A stretch of DNA of 33,296 bases. Origin: Arsenophonus nasoniae DSM 15247. Lineage in GTDB: Bacteria; Pseudomonadota; Gammaproteobacteria; Enterobacterales; Enterobacteriaceae. The notes beneath the pieces are model-generated. The model was not told where the DNA came from. It saw only the letters and a list, made by a program, of their open reading frames with translations, and searched no databases. Both the position numbers and the translations under genes were made by a program. The DNA lies in assembly GCF_000429565.1 (NCBI RefSeq), contig NZ_AUCC01000038.1, positions 1 through 33,296 on the forward strand, given 5' to 3'. Every line of letters begins with the position of its first letter. Within the stretch, counting starts at the first letter, position 1. This document shows, in pieces, positions 1 to 8,386 of this stretch.

Positions 1-250
1 TGAAAAGAAAAGGGATGAAAACGGTTATTCCCCGAAAATCAAATGAAAAACTGGCTTCAGATGGACGCTCGCAACTTGATCGTGATGCTTATCGCCATCG
101 CAACGTTGTGGAAAGGTGTTTTGGCCGTTTAAAGGAATATCGCCGGATCGCTACACGTTATGAAAAAACGGCAAGAAACTATCTAGCAATGGTGAAACTG
201 GGCTGCATTCGCTTGTTTTACCGCCGATTACGCAATTAAGGGACACAGCC
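1..250 (+). mobile_element. 3' end of an IS5-family insertion sequence (partial)
   Basis: The window opens inside an insertion sequence. The transposase stop is at 237-239, and the short stretch GGGACACAGCC at 240-250 is the likely terminal repeat. The boundary at about 250 is supported from the other side, because the permease gene on the minus strand loses similarity to its family here. The left end of the element lies outside the window, so the matching terminal repeat and the target duplication cannot be checked. A TAG follows the proposed end, which would suit the TNA-type targets of some IS5 subgroups, but this is inference. Confidence 0.7.
3..239 (+). CDS. IS5-family (IS427-like) transposase, C-terminal part
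   Basis: This is the C-terminal end of a DDE transposase; the frame is open to the left edge of the window, so the N-terminal part is missing only because of the window boundary. The stretch RNVVERCFGRLKEYRRIATR, followed by YxKTARNYLAM and ending in FYRRLRN, matches the conserved last block of IS5-family transposases of the IS427 type. The Glu of VERCFGRLK is the probable third catalytic acidic residue. The ATG at 15 is internal and not a real start. Whether the whole element is intact and active cannot be judged from here. Confidence 0.8.
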   Translation, partial: KRKGMKTVIPRKSNEKLASDGRSQLDRDAYRHRNVVERCFGRLKEYRRIATRYEKTARNYLAMVKLGCIRLFYRRLRN

Positions 251-676
251 TAGTGTTAGGCCTGAAATAATAGCAGCCCAGCTAAAACCGAACCAATTAT
301 TAGTAGAATAATTTAGGCTGTTAGCTAAAATTGAATTTTGTATACCAAACCAACCGAGCAGGCTAACAGCGATAATTATCCCAACCAGTGATGAGCCCAA
401 ACGCCCAAATCCGCACCAACGAGAGAGTAAACTAATAGATAATCCCTCTTTTGCACCGGCAATCCCTAAACCCAAACTTAATAATTCTAGTATTAGTGTA
501 CCGCATAATGTTGCTATCATTGCTTGCTCAAATGTCATGGCATGACCCAACATTGCTCCGAGCATAAATTGGGATAGTGAAGTCATTTGCCCTATTCTGA
601 TTAATGTTACATTTAATAAACTTAATCTGGCACTAAGGGGCACCCTATATAGTGAATATGAAGCATGGTCAGACAT
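236..676 (-). pseudogene. NCS1-family (CodB-like) nucleobase permease, truncated by the IS
   Basis: The N-terminal 140 or so residues resemble cytosine/purine permeases of the NCS1 family. There is a VPLSARLSLLNVT opening, then hydrophobic segments, then an IAGAKEGLS...LLSRWCGFG block and a GWFGIQNSI segment, as in CodB. Family members usually exceed 400 residues, whereas this frame stops at 146. The last few codons (LGCVP and the stop) are read from the IS end, so the gene was cut by the insertion and its C-terminal two thirds are gone from this side. A good ribosome binding site (AAGGAAA) precedes the ATG at 676. It is transcribed away from the upstream LuxR-type gene, 31 bp behind it, and may have been controlled by it. 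Transport function is presumably lost. Confidence 0.75.
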
Positions 677-707
677 ATATTAATTTCCTTATTGTTTTGT
701 ATTTGAT

Positions 708-1376
708 TTATTTGACAAATTTTATTTCATTTTTTAAAAATTTTTGTGGAATATATCTATCAAATCCGGTTGATTTACAGTATTCAATGAATTGTCTTAA
801 ACAATGCACGTCCACTTTTTTATAAATGCTTTTAAGATGGACTTCTACTGTTTGGATAGCAATGTTCAAGTATTTCGCTATTTCTTTACTATTAAGTTTC
901 TGCTGGGCAAGGAAAACGATATCAAGTTCTCTATTGGAAAAAAGATCATTAGGCGGAGTGAATAAATATACAGAGGGATGGGCGATGTTTATACATAAGT
1001 TGGCTAATTCACGTCCGTGATAAATTGTTCCTATAATTTCACCAGATTCATTATAAAACGGCCGCTTTTCGAAAAAGTAGGGTTTTAATCTTTTTTCTTT
1101 AAAATTAAATGAGGTTTGAATAACCGCCTCTTTTTTGTCATTAAAAATTACATTGTTATCATGTATTATTAAATCTGAAGATAATTCTGCAACGGGATGA
1201 GGTAACTCGCTATCAAGTATACCTTCTATATTAAAATCGAGCTTTATCCCTAGATGACTAAAGTTATTAACATAAACATATCTCGAGTTTAAGTCTTTAA
1301 TTCCCCATGGATCTTTCTCATGTTTTAAAAATGAGTATAAGCTACCTAAATTTTTGTCCGATATGGTTTTTCCCAT
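708..1376 (-). CDS. PAS-domain LuxR-family transcriptional regulator
   Basis: The protein has 222 residues. The N-terminal half (about 20-130) opens with KDPWGIKDLNSRYVYVNN, typical of a PAS-like sensor fold seen in many enterobacterial LuxR solos. The C-terminal part (about 140-205) is a GerE/LuxR helix-turn-helix: FSNRELDIVFL, then LNSKEIAKYLNIAIQTVEVH, then LKSIYKKV. No autoinducer-binding (LuxI-partner) domain and no luxI gene is seen, so it is a solo regulator. Similar PAS-LuxR proteins are abundant in Photorhabdus and relatives, where ligands are mostly unknown. The SD AAAGG lies 9 bases before the ATG. It lies directly upstream of the truncated permease on the same strand, suggesting a former regulator-transporter pair. 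Ligand and targets are unknown. Confidence 0.8.
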   Translation of the reverse strand: MGKTISDKNLGSLYSFLKHEKDPWGIKDLNSRYVYVNNFSHLGIKLDFNIEGILDSELPHPVAELSSDLIIHDNNVIFNDKKEAVIQTSFNFKEKRLKPYFFEKRPFYNESGEIIGTIYHGRELANLCINIAHPSVYLFTPPNDLFSNRELDIVFLAQQKLNSKEIAKYLNIAIQTVEVHLKSIYKKVDVHCLRQFIEYCKSTGFDRYIPQKFLKNEIKFVK

Positions 1377-1447
1377 TGAAATAACCTTTTTGTTTTTAAA
1401 TGGCTAAACCTTTTTTTTATGAAAAATGATATCTTTTGCTTAGATTT

Positions 1448-1717
1448 TTAAATTTCGTGCATAGCATTAATTTTTTTTACAGTAAGATTACACTGGGATA
1501 TATTTAAATAGTGATTTGGCCTTATTTTAAACGGTTGGATACTAGATTGATCAGGAATAATTTCTTCATTTTTTGAATATGGTGGCATTGAGGTATTGGT
1601 TAATGTTTGTGGATTTACTTTAAATGCTGAAGAAATATCTGGCGAGCTAGCACTGCTTTGCTGTAACTTGCTTATAACACTAGTAAAATGCCAATTATGT
1701 ATAAAATCAACAAACAT
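1448..1717 (-). CDS. Hypothetical protein, 89 aa, unrecognised
   Basis: I do not recognise this ORF. It encodes 89 residues, rich in Ser, Asn, Pro and Ile, with no signal peptide, membrane segment or familiar motif. Support for it being a gene is a good Shine-Dalgarno (AAGGGA, 7 bases before the ATG), its position 71 bp upstream of the PAS-LuxR gene on the same strand, and the terminator-like hairpin at 1923-1960 separating it from cutA. It could be a small co-transcribed accessory protein or a chance frame in AT-rich DNA. Confidence 0.4.
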   Translation of the reverse strand: MFVDFIHNWHFTSVISKLQQSSASSPDISSAFKVNPQTLTNTSMPPYSKNEEIIPDQSSIQPFKIRPNHYLNISQCNLTVKKINAMHEI

Positions 1718-2056
1718 TTTTCATTCCCTTATTTTGATAGTGACAATTATCATTCGGGTATAGATTTGCAGGAGATAAAACTTCGCTTGTTAGAATTTCC
1801 TGATGTAAATATTACTTCAATCTAACCGAATTTTCTTACATGAAACAACAGTTAATTAAAGAATTTATATTTGAATTCTCGTATGTAATATTGCAAATGA
1901 TAGATTTATCATATTGGATGTACTAAAAAAACGCTGATAATTATTATTAGCGTTTTTTAGTAATAAAAGATTTATTTTCTATGAATAGCTTTTACCACAA
2001 CAGATAATTAATACTTTTTCAACAGAAAATAGGGCTAAAAATTTGGCAATAATTAT
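1718..2056. other. Intergenic region between the 89-aa ORF and cutA
   Basis: This stretch of 339 bp is AT-rich and holds no coding frame I can support. The only clear structure is the inverted repeat at 1923-1960. The remainder should hold the promoter of the 89-aa ORF/LuxR unit, but no convincing -35/-10 pair stands out. Confidence 0.5.
1923..1960 (-). terminator. Rho-independent terminator downstream of cutA (bidirectional)
   Basis: There is an inverted repeat with arms ending in AACGCT (1930-1935) and AGCGTT (1949-1954). The flanking A run on one side and T run on the other extend the stem to about 12 bp. It would terminate cutA on the minus strand and read equally well in the other direction. 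Confidence 0.7.
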
Positions 2057-2416
2057 TTAATTTAGAGATTTTTTAAGCCATGAAAAATAATTGATATCAC
2101 CGCCGGTTACTGTTATTGCTAACAATTCGGGAACTTGATAAGGATGGTGGGTTTTTATGTGTGAAAAAACTTTATCTTGTAAACTGATATGCGTTTTGAT
2201 GAGCATTTGTACTTCAGTTTGTTGTTCTAGCTCATCTTGCCAGTGATAAAACGAAATAGCTTTTGGTAAAAGCGTAACACAAGCTGCGAGTTTTTTCGTA
2301 AGTAATTGTTTAGTAATTATTTTTGCGGTAGCTTCATCGGGTGTTGTACAGAAAACAATGAGAAAACCTTCATTATTTTGATGTGAAATTGTTTCATTTA
2401 AATGCTGTTGCATCAT
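2057..2416 (-). CDS. cutA: Divalent-cation tolerance protein CutA
   Basis: CutA1 family protein, 119 residues; E. coli CutA is 112. CutA forms a ferredoxin-like trimer that binds Cu(II); its role in metal tolerance is still debated. Visible family features are the first strand with VFCTTPDEATA (metal-binding Cys), KLAACVTLLP, the YHWQDELEQQTEVQMLIKT block, HHPYQVPELLAI and the C-terminal YFSWLKKSL. Two ATGs lie in tandem (2416 and 2413); AAAGG sits about 9 bases before the first. In E. coli cutA is followed by dsbD, but here a terminator and unrelated genes follow. The first 15 residues are variable in the family. Confidence 0.95.
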   Translation of the reverse strand: MMQQHLNETISHQNNEGFLIVFCTTPDEATAKIITKQLLTKKLAACVTLLPKAISFYHWQDELEQQTEVQMLIKTHISLQDKVFSHIKTHHPYQVPELLAITVTGGDINYFSWLKKSLN

Positions 2417-2809
2417 AAGTAATTACCTTTGAGAATATGTTGAAAGGAATTAGAACGACTTTTTGAAACGAGTGTTAATTAATAAAAAAATATGTGAATT
2501 AAAAAATAGTTATATATAAATTATGTAGTAAAAACATCACGGCAGGTTAATTATTCTTTATGTAGATAATATATGTTAAAACCAACCTTTTATTCATTGT
2601 TGCTAATGTAATATAACCAAAAATAATATGGTGGGGTTGATTTATTATAAAGATATTTATCGATGAGATAATTGATATCTTAACTTAATAGATGATAGTA
2701 AATAATAAGAAAAAAATATAAATTTTATGTTAACTGATAAAGTAACGCTTTCTCTTGCAGATAATCCTTGGTAATTTGTATAAATAATTCGTTATTAAGG
2801 CATTGAAAA
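2417..2809. other. Intergenic region between divergent cutA and yihD
   Basis: This is a 393-bp AT-rich stretch with no supportable gene. It must contain the divergent promoters of cutA and of yihD-srkA-dsbA, but I cannot single out a strong promoter. It carries one copy (2547-2567) of a 21-bp exact repeat whose second copy is at 8387-8407. Confidence 0.5.
2547..2567 (+). repeat. 21-bp direct repeat, copy 1
   Basis: This sequence starts TTAATTATTC and ends TATGTAGAT, and recurs exactly at 8387-8407. The flanks of the two copies differ. No function is evident. Confidence 0.7.
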
Positions 2810-3079
2810 ATGAAATATCATCGGTTAAATGAAGTTATTGAACTACTGCAACCTATATGGCAGGCATATCCAGAGTTAAATTTGGTTCAATTATTACAAA
2901 AATTAGCTGAAGAAGCTGGTTTTAAAGGCGAGCTATGTGATTTGACTGACGATACTTTGATCTATCATTTAAAATTGCGTAGTTCTCCAACGCAAGCCGT
3001 GATACCTGGGTTGAAAAAAGATTATGAAGACGATTTCAAAACAGCGCTTTTTCGTGCTCGAGGCATTATTAAAGATTAA
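2810..3079 (+). CDS. yihD: YihD, DUF1040 family protein
   Basis: The 89-residue protein is the same length as E. coli YihD and matches it throughout: [17 protein letters not shown] at the start, then [14 protein letters not shown], the [11 protein letters not shown] block, and the conserved end [20 protein letters not shown]. Its biochemical role is unknown. SD AAGG lies 9 bases before the ATG. It is the first gene of the yihD-srkA-dsbA unit, with 18 bp to the next gene, the same order as in E. coli. Confidence 0.95.
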   Translation: MKYHRLNEVIELLQPIWQAYPELNLVQLLQKLAEEAGFKGELCDLTDDTLIYHLKLRSSPTQAVIPGLKKDYEDDFKTALFRARGIIKD

Positions 3080-3097
3080 CCTGATAGAGATAATAAA

Positions 3098-4087
3098 GTG
3101 ACACAACAAAGCGCTTTTCATTTCAAAACGATTACCCTGGATTTAATTCTTGATGCATTAATAGAAGTCGGATTATACCCTGATTCAGGGATAATCGAGT
3201 TGAATAGTTATGAAAATCGAGTTTACCAGTTTGTAGATGAACAGCGTAAACGTTACGTGGTGAAATTTTATCGTCCAGCCCGCTGGAGTCGGACGCAGAT
3301 TCAAGAAGAACATGATTTTATGTTATCTTTGCATGAAGCTGGTTTATCCGTTATTGCTCCGCTATTTTTTGCTGGGCAAACTGTATTGGAGTATAGAGAT
3401 TTTTTGTATGCAATTTTTCCAGTTGTTGGTGGGCGGCAATATGAAGCTGATAACTTGCTACAGTTAGAAGAGGTTGGCCGATTAATTGGACGGATCCATC
3501 AAATAGGATACCAACACAATTTTACCTCCCGCCCGACTATTGGAATTGATGAATATTTAATTACACCGCGTAATATTTTAGCTAACACTTCTTTATTGGC
3601 TACTGATTTAAAACCGAGTTTTCTATTAGTTGTTGATAAACTGATTATAGAAGTAAAAAAAAGGTGGTCTCAACAGTATCGTTGCCTTCGCTTACAAGGT
3701 GATTGTCATCCTGGTAATATTTTGTGGCGAGATGGCCCTTTTATTGTCGATTTTGATGATGCTCGTAATGGCCCAGCAATACAAGATTTATGGATGCTTT
3801 TAAACGGCGAACGTCGGGAACAACGAATTCAACTGGAAATATTATTAGAAGGTTATACTGAATATACGCATTTTGATAATGAACAGTTATCTCTGATTGA
3901 GCCTTTAAGGGCAATGCGGATGGTGCATTATTTATCATGGATTGTTCGGCGTTGGGAAGATCCGGCTTTTCCACGTGCTTTTCCTTGGATGATTGAATAT
4001 GATTTTTGGCATAAACAGCAGTTACTTTTTTCTGAACAGATCAATGCGCTGAATGAGCAGCCTTTGCAACCCGGTTTAGCATATTAA
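3098..4087 (+). CDS. srkA: Stress response kinase A (SrkA/YihE)
   Basis: SrkA is a Ser/Thr protein kinase with an aminoglycoside-phosphotransferase-type fold; in E. coli it counters programmed death under stress. The 329 residues match E. coli (328) along the whole length. The N-lobe has LNSYENRVYQF and VVKFYRP (ATP lysine). The catalytic loop near residue 200 is QGDCHPGNILW, and the metal-binding loop is VDFDDARNGPAIQDLWML. The conserved C-terminal helix is EPLRAMRMVHYLSWIVRRW. The start codon is GTG with a weak AGAGAT upstream. It sits between yihD and dsbA; in E. coli the srkA-dsbA unit responds to the Cpx envelope stress system, which could also hold here. Confidence 0.95.
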   Translation: MTQQSAFHFKTITLDLILDALIEVGLYPDSGIIELNSYENRVYQFVDEQRKRYVVKFYRPARWSRTQIQEEHDFMLSLHEAGLSVIAPLFFAGQTVLEYRDFLYAIFPVVGGRQYEADNLLQLEEVGRLIGRIHQIGYQHNFTSRPTIGIDEYLITPRNILANTSLLATDLKPSFLLVVDKLIIEVKKRWSQQYRCLRLQGDCHPGNILWRDGPFIVDFDDARNGPAIQDLWMLLNGERREQRIQLEILLEGYTEYTHFDNEQLSLIEPLRAMRMVHYLSWIVRRWEDPAFPRAFPWMIEYDFWHKQQLLFSEQINALNEQPLQPGLAY

Positions 4088-4119
4088 TAAATAGAAAATA
4101 TTTTTGGAGAATGAGTAAT

Positions 4120-4740
4120 ATGAACAAGTTTTGGTTAGTCTTAATAGGGTTAGTAATGTCTTATGGTGTTTCTGCGGCAAGTTACACGGAAGGTACTGAA
4201 TTTATCAAAATACAAAAAACGGTACAAAATGCCCCGCGCGTAGTAGAGTTTTTTTCTTTTTACTGTCCACATTGTTATCAATTTGAATCCGTCTATCATG
4301 TATCACAAACAGTAGCAAAAAATTTACCTAAAGATATTAAAATGGAACGTTACCATGTTGATTTTTTGGGGCCACTAGGCGCTGAGTTAACCAAAGCCTC
4401 GACGGTAGCAATGGTGTTAAAAGTTGAGGATAAAGTGTCACCGTTGCTGTTTGAAGGAATCCAAAAGTCAGAATCGATAAATACACCCGCTGATATTAAA
4501 GCAGTATTTATTAAAGCCGGCGTCAAAAGTGAAGAATATGATGCAGCGCTAAATAGTTTTGTCGTTAAATCGTTGGTGGTAAAACAGCAGCAAGCAGCAA
4601 ACGATTTTCAATTACGTGGCGTGCCAGCTATGTTTGTTAATGGTAAATATATGGTGCGTAACAATGGAATAACAATTGAAAACGCTGATCATTATGCTAA
4701 AGCTTATTCTGATGTTGTTAACTTTTTAATTAGCAAATAA
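4120..4740 (+). CDS. dsbA: Periplasmic thiol:disulfide oxidoreductase DsbA
   Basis: DsbA introduces disulfide bonds into secreted proteins and is reoxidised by DsbB. I place the start at the ATG at 4120, not 4111, because the SD GGAGA (4106-4110) touches the first ATG but is 9 bases from the second. That also gives a 206-residue precursor whose signal peptide MNKFWLVLIGLVMSYGVSA lines up with E. coli. The thioredoxin-fold active site CPHC falls at residues 49-52, as in E. coli, in the context FFSFYCPHCYQFE. The cis-proline loop RGVPAMFVNGKY and the helical insert EEYDAALNSFVVKSLV are present. It is the last gene of the unit, closed by the terminator at 4776-4830. Confidence 0.97.
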   Translation: MNKFWLVLIGLVMSYGVSAASYTEGTEFIKIQKTVQNAPRVVEFFSFYCPHCYQFESVYHVSQTVAKNLPKDIKMERYHVDFLGPLGAELTKASTVAMVLKVEDKVSPLLFEGIQKSESINTPADIKAVFIKAGVKSEEYDAALNSFVVKSLVVKQQQAANDFQLRGVPAMFVNGKYMVRNNGITIENADHYAKAYSDVVNFLISK

Positions 4741-4775
4741 GTAAGTCTTTTTTCCGCCCTTTTTTAATAGCGCCA

Positions 4776-4830
4776 TGTTGTACCAACTGTTTAACATATT
4801 GGTACAACAGCGGATTTTTTCTTTTTTTTG
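4776..4830 (+). terminator. Terminator of the yihD-srkA-dsbA unit
   Basis: A perfect 11-bp stem (4776-4786 paired with 4799-4809; arms TGTTGTACCAA and TTGGTACAACA) is followed within a few bases by two runs of T at 4815-4829. Confidence 0.8.
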
Positions 4831-4965
4831 GCATATTATTCTGTAATATCCACAAAAAAATGTTAACCAACAAAAATGGCAATACGATATTATTTTTATC
4901 CGTAACGTCTTGATTCTCATTTAATATTATTTTCTAAGCTAAATCTGTTTAACTATTGAATATAG

Positions 4966-5000
4966 TATAATAAGAAGATTTACACACAAGTTTATCCACA
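4966..5000 (+). promoter_or_regulatory. polA leader: -10 element and DnaA box
   Basis: A consensus -10 hexamer TATAAT lies at 4966-4971; no good -35 is visible 17 bases upstream. Just downstream, 4992-5000 is TTATCCACA, a perfect high-affinity DnaA box, with a two-mismatch relative (TTACACACA) directly before it at 4980-4988. DnaA is known to stimulate polA expression in E. coli, so the box is in a sensible place. The leader from here to the polA start is about 150 bases. Confidence 0.6.
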
Positions 5001-5124
5001 GGATGTTCCGGTGCTATCAGCGGTGGAAAAGTGACAAATTGAAAATAGATTCAGGCAAAATTCGTCTCTCTCTCATGAGTGTGGCATTCTATCACTATTA
5101 ATTACTTTGATGATGAAAAAGACT

Positions 5125-7917
5125 ATGGTTCAAATTGCAGAAAACCCATTTATTCTCGTTGATGGCTCTTCTTACCTTTATCGTGCATATCATGCTTTTC
5201 CCCCATTAACCAATAGTGCAGGAGAGCCAACCGGTGCTATGTATGGTGTTCTTAACATGCTCCGTAGTTTAATAATGCAATATAAGCCGAGTCATATTGC
5301 GGTAGTATTTGATGCGAAAGGAAAAACTTTTCGGGATGAATTATTTGAGCAGTACAAATCTCAACGACCACCGATGCCTGATGATTTGCGTGAACAGATA
5401 GCGCCGTTACATGAAATGGTTGCAGCTATGGGGCTTCCTCTACTGGTTGTTGCTGGTGTAGAAGCTGATGATGTAATAGGTACATTAGCTTTACAGGCTA
5501 GTAAGAAAGGGTTACCCGTATTAATCAGTACAGGTGATAAAGACATGGCTCAATTAGTGACTGCTGATATTACACTCATTAATACTATGACAAACACCCT
5601 TTTAGGACCGGCAGAAGTTGCTGATAAATATGGTGTGCCGCCTGAGTTGATGGTTGATTTTCTCGCGTTGATGGGGGATTCTTCCGATAATATTCCTGGT
5701 GTACCTGGTGTCGGAGAAAAAACAGCATTAGCTTTATTACAAGGCATTGGCGATCTGGCAACAATTTACCAGGACTTATCAGCAATTGCCCCATTGGGAT
5801 TTCGTGGCTCGAAAACATTGGCAGAAAAGATGGCACAACATAAAGATATTGCTTTCTTATCTTATAAATTAGCCACGATTAAGACTAATGTTGACTTAAC
5901 GACTGATTATGATGGGTTGGTTATGCAGGCGCCTGATATCGAAAAATTACATGCGCTTTTTAGTCGTTACGAATTTAAGCGTTGGTTAACTGATTTACAA
6001 AATGGTGGTTGGCTAACGAAAAAAACAGGTCAATCTCCAACAACTGTCTCGGTTAACAATAATGATATTTCTTTAGCTAAAGAGCCTGTTGCCGCATTAT
6101 CAACAGAACATTATCAAACGATATTGACCAAAGCTGATTTGATGCAATGGGTTGAAAAATTACAATCGGCAAAGTGTTTTGCCTTTGATACTGAAACTGA
6201 CAGCCTTGATACGCTATCTGCCCATCTCATTGGACTCTCTTTTGCCATTGAAAAAGGTAAAGGGGCTTATCTTCCGCTAGGGCATAATTATCTTGATGCG
6301 CCACAACAATTACCCTTAGATGAGGTATTAGCGGCAATAAAACCGATTTTAGTTGACAAAAATATTCAAAAGATTGGTCAGAATTTAAAATTCGATTACG
6401 GTGTGATGGCAAATTATGATATTGAATTAAAAAATATGGCCTTTGATACGATGTTGGAATCTTATGTATTAAATAGTGTCGCCGGACTTGGACGTCATGA
6501 TATGGATAGTTTGGCACAACGGCATCTCAACCATAAAACCATAACCTTTGAAGAGATTGCCGGCAAAGGAAAAAATCAGCTAACTTTCAATCAAATCCCA
6601 CTTGAGCAAGCGTCAACTTATGCAGCCGAAGATGCAGACGTCACTTTATTATTACACCAAACGCTTTGGCCTCAACTTGAGTCAGAACCAAAATTAAAAG
6701 GCATTTTTCAACAGATAGAAATGCCGCTAGTACCTGTATTAGCCCGTATGGAGCGAGTAGGGGTGCTTATCGATGCAAATAAGCTTGCTAAACAATCTCG
6801 GGAAATAGCAAGCCGATTAATGGAAATTGAAAAAGAAGCTTATGCTATTGCTGAGCAAGAATTTAATTTAGCATCACCAAAACAATTACAAGCTATTTTG
6901 TTTGAAAAACTTCAACTACCAGTGGTAAAGAAAACACCTAGTGGGGCGCCTTCCACTAATGAGGAAGTTCTAGAGGAGCTGGCCTTTAGTCATGAGCTAC
7001 CAAAAATTATTTTGCAACACCGTAGCTTGTCAAAATTAAAATCGACATACACCGATAAACTACCGATGATGATCCATCCAAAAACGAAACGGGTACACAC
7101 TTCTTATCACCAGGCAGTAACGGCAACCGGTAGACTCTCTTCTCGTGATCCTAATTTACAAAATATTCCGGTTAGAACTGAGGAAGGACGCAGGATCCGT
7201 CAAGCGTTTATTGCTCGGGAAGGTTATAAAATTGTCGCCGCAGATTATTCGCAGATCGAATTGCGTATTATGGCTCATCTTTCGCAGGATAAAGGATTGC
7301 TTGATGCTTTTGCCGAAGGACAAGATATTCATCGAGCAACTGCGGCAGAGGTTTTTGGTGTATTGTTGACTGATGTTACTAATGAACAGCGTCGTAGCGC
7401 AAAAGCGATTAATTTTGGTTTAATCTATGGTATGAGCGCTTTTGGATTATCCCGTCAGTTAGGAATTACGCGTGGCCAAGCGCAGCATTATATGGATCGT
7501 TATTTTGAGCGCTATCCTGGTGTTTTAAGTTATATGGAACGTACTCGTAAGCAAGCTGCCGAGCAAGGATATGTTGAAACGCTAGCAGGACGTCGACTCT
7601 ATTTGCCTGATATTAATTCGCGTAATGCAATGCGACGTAAAGCATCTGAACGTGAAGCTATTAACGCACCAATGCAAGGAACGGCGGCCGATATTATAAA
7701 GAAAGCGATGATCGCATTAGATAAATGGATTGAATCGGTAAAACCTGATCTTTATATGTTGATGCAAGTACACGATGAATTAGTATTTGAAGTAAAAGAG
7801 TCTGCGGTTGATCGGTCACAACAAAAAATCCGTCAGTTAATGGAACAAAGTATGCAACTAACTGTTCCACTAAAAGTTGATGTTGGTATTGGTGATAATT
7901 GGGATGAAGCACACTAA
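5125..7917 (+). CDS. polA: DNA polymerase I
   Basis: DNA polymerase I fills gaps, removes RNA primers and repairs DNA. Three domains are intact. The 5' nuclease (about 1-320) has [23 protein letters not shown] and [18 protein letters not shown]. The 3'-5' exonuclease (about 340-515) has its catalytic [10 protein letters not shown], so proofreading should be active. The polymerase has motif [15 protein letters not shown], motif [15 protein letters not shown] and motif C VHDELVFE. The ATG at 5125 gives 930 residues beginning MVQIAENP, matching E. coli MVQI. In-frame TTG/ATG/ATG codons at 5107-5115 lack a ribosome binding site, though AAAAAG before 5125 is also weak. The gene stands alone, followed by spf as in E. 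coli. Confidence 0.98.
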   Translation: MVQIAENPFILVDGSSYLYRAYHAFPPLTNSAGEPTGAMYGVLNMLRSLIMQYKPSHIAVVFDAKGKTFRDELFEQYKSQRPPMPDDLREQIAPLHEMVAAMGLPLLVVAGVEADDVIGTLALQASKKGLPVLISTGDKDMAQLVTADITLINTMTNTLLGPAEVADKYGVPPELMVDFLALMGDSSDNIPGVPGVGEKTALALLQGIGDLATIYQDLSAIAPLGFRGSKTLAEKMAQHKDIAFLSYKLATIKTNVDLTTDYDGLVMQAPDIEKLHALFSRYEFKRWLTDLQNGGWLTKKTGQSPTTVSVNNNDISLAKEPVAALSTEHYQTILTKADLMQWVEKLQSAKCFAFDTETDSLDTLSAHLIGLSFAIEKGKGAYLPLGHNYLDAPQQLPLDEVLAAIKPILVDKNIQKIGQNLKFDYGVMANYDIELKNMAFDTMLESYVLNSVAGLGRHDMDSLAQRHLNHKTITFEEIAGKGKNQLTFNQIPLEQASTYAAEDADVTLLLHQTLWPQLESEPKLKGIFQQIEMPLVPVLARMERVGVLIDANKLAKQSREIASRLMEIEKEAYAIAEQEFNLASPKQLQAILFEKLQLPVVKKTPSGAPSTNEEVLEELAFSHELPKIILQHRSLSKLKSTYTDKLPMMIHPKTKRVHTSYHQAVTATGRLSSRDPNLQNIPVRTEEGRRIRQAFIAREGYKIVAADYSQIELRIMAHLSQDKGLLDAFAEGQDIHRATAAEVFGVLLTDVTNEQRRSAKAINFGLIYGMSAFGLSRQLGITRGQAQHYMDRYFERYPGVLSYMERTRKQAAEQGYVETLAGRRLYLPDINSRNAMRRKASEREAINAPMQGTAADIIKKAMIALDKWIESVKPDLYMLMQVHDELVFEVKESAVDRSQQKIRQLMEQSMQLTVPLKVDVGIGDNWDEAH

Positions 7918-7954
7918 TTAATAAAGTATTTTACCCAAGGAGGCTGCATTTTTT

Positions 7955-7984
7955 ATGCTATTTGTCGATAAAAACTTTAATTAA
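7955..7984 (+). CDS. Possible 9-codon peptide (MLFVDKNFN) with strong SD
   Basis: AAGGAGG at 7938-7944 is a near-perfect anti-16S match, in a genome where SD sequences are usually modest. An ATG follows 10 bases later and opens a nine-codon frame ending in TAA. It could be a translated micro-ORF, a ribosome standby site, or chance. There is no homology argument available. Confidence 0.2.
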   Translation: MLFVDKNFN

Positions 7985-8221
7985 ACCAACTTATTTTTAT
8001 TGGTGACAAAATAACGTAATAGGTCATCACTTACTTTTATTCGATGAGCAACCCAACAGTTTTAGCTAAGCAATGCAGTTTTTATCACTAAAAATATATA
8101 ATATTGATTAATTATGTACTAAAGTTAGCAAAAAATAAGTATTGATTACATTAAGTAAAGTTATAGCCTCAATACAGTGAAAAAAAGTAACAAAACAACT
8201 TTTTTTCTTCGCGAAATAAAG

Positions 8222-8234
8222 TAAAGTAATTCGC
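8222..8234 (+). promoter_or_regulatory. spf promoter -10 region
   Basis: TAAAGT at 8222-8227 lies 7 bases before the expected 5' end of Spot 42 at 8235, with a T-rich segment rather than a consensus -35 upstream at about 8199-8205. In E. coli this promoter is repressed by CRP-cAMP; I cannot find a clear CRP palindrome here. Confidence 0.45.
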
Positions 8235-8343
8235 GTAGGGTACAGAGGTAAGATGTTCTATTTTTAAAATCTATTACTTTATGTAATCAGATAAGCTGAT
8301 TATTAAGCTGCTCTAGTCAAATAATTGACTAGAGCATTTTTTT
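8235..8343 (+). ncRNA. spf: Spot 42 small RNA
   Basis: Spot 42 is an Hfq-dependent sRNA that, in E. coli, tunes carbon use (galK and other catabolic mRNAs) below CRP-cAMP. The 5' part GTAGGGTACAGAGGTAAGAT and the next 7 bases agree with the E. coli RNA as I recall it. The middle has diverged, but the small inner hairpin is kept, with AGCT/AGCT arms at about 8294-8309 where E. coli has GGCT/AGCC. The 3' end is a 12-bp terminator stem (8309-8320 with 8325-8336) followed by T7. Location between polA and engB is as in E. coli. The SpfP reading frame reported inside the E. coli RNA is cut to four codons here (ATG at 8253, TAA at 8265). Confidence 0.92.
8309..8343 (+). terminator. Rho-independent terminator of Spot 42
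   Basis: A perfect stem with arms TGCTCTAGTCAA and TTGACTAGAGCA and a 4-base loop is followed by seven T residues (8337-8343). Confidence 0.9.
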
Positions 8344-8386
8344 ATTTGTATTTAAGAAAATATAAAAATATCGATAAAAAATGTCT

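Larger units (their letters stand above)
7918..8234. other. Intergenic region polA-spf
   Basis: This 317-bp AT-rich region contains a tiny reading frame with a very strong Shine-Dalgarno (see 7955-7984) and, at its right end, the spf promoter. No terminator of polA is obvious. Confidence 0.5.

Noticed and set aside
4726-4920. 64-residue minus-strand frame between dsbA and polA
   Set aside because: It covers the dsbA terminator hairpin and T runs and gives a low-complexity sequence without an SD.
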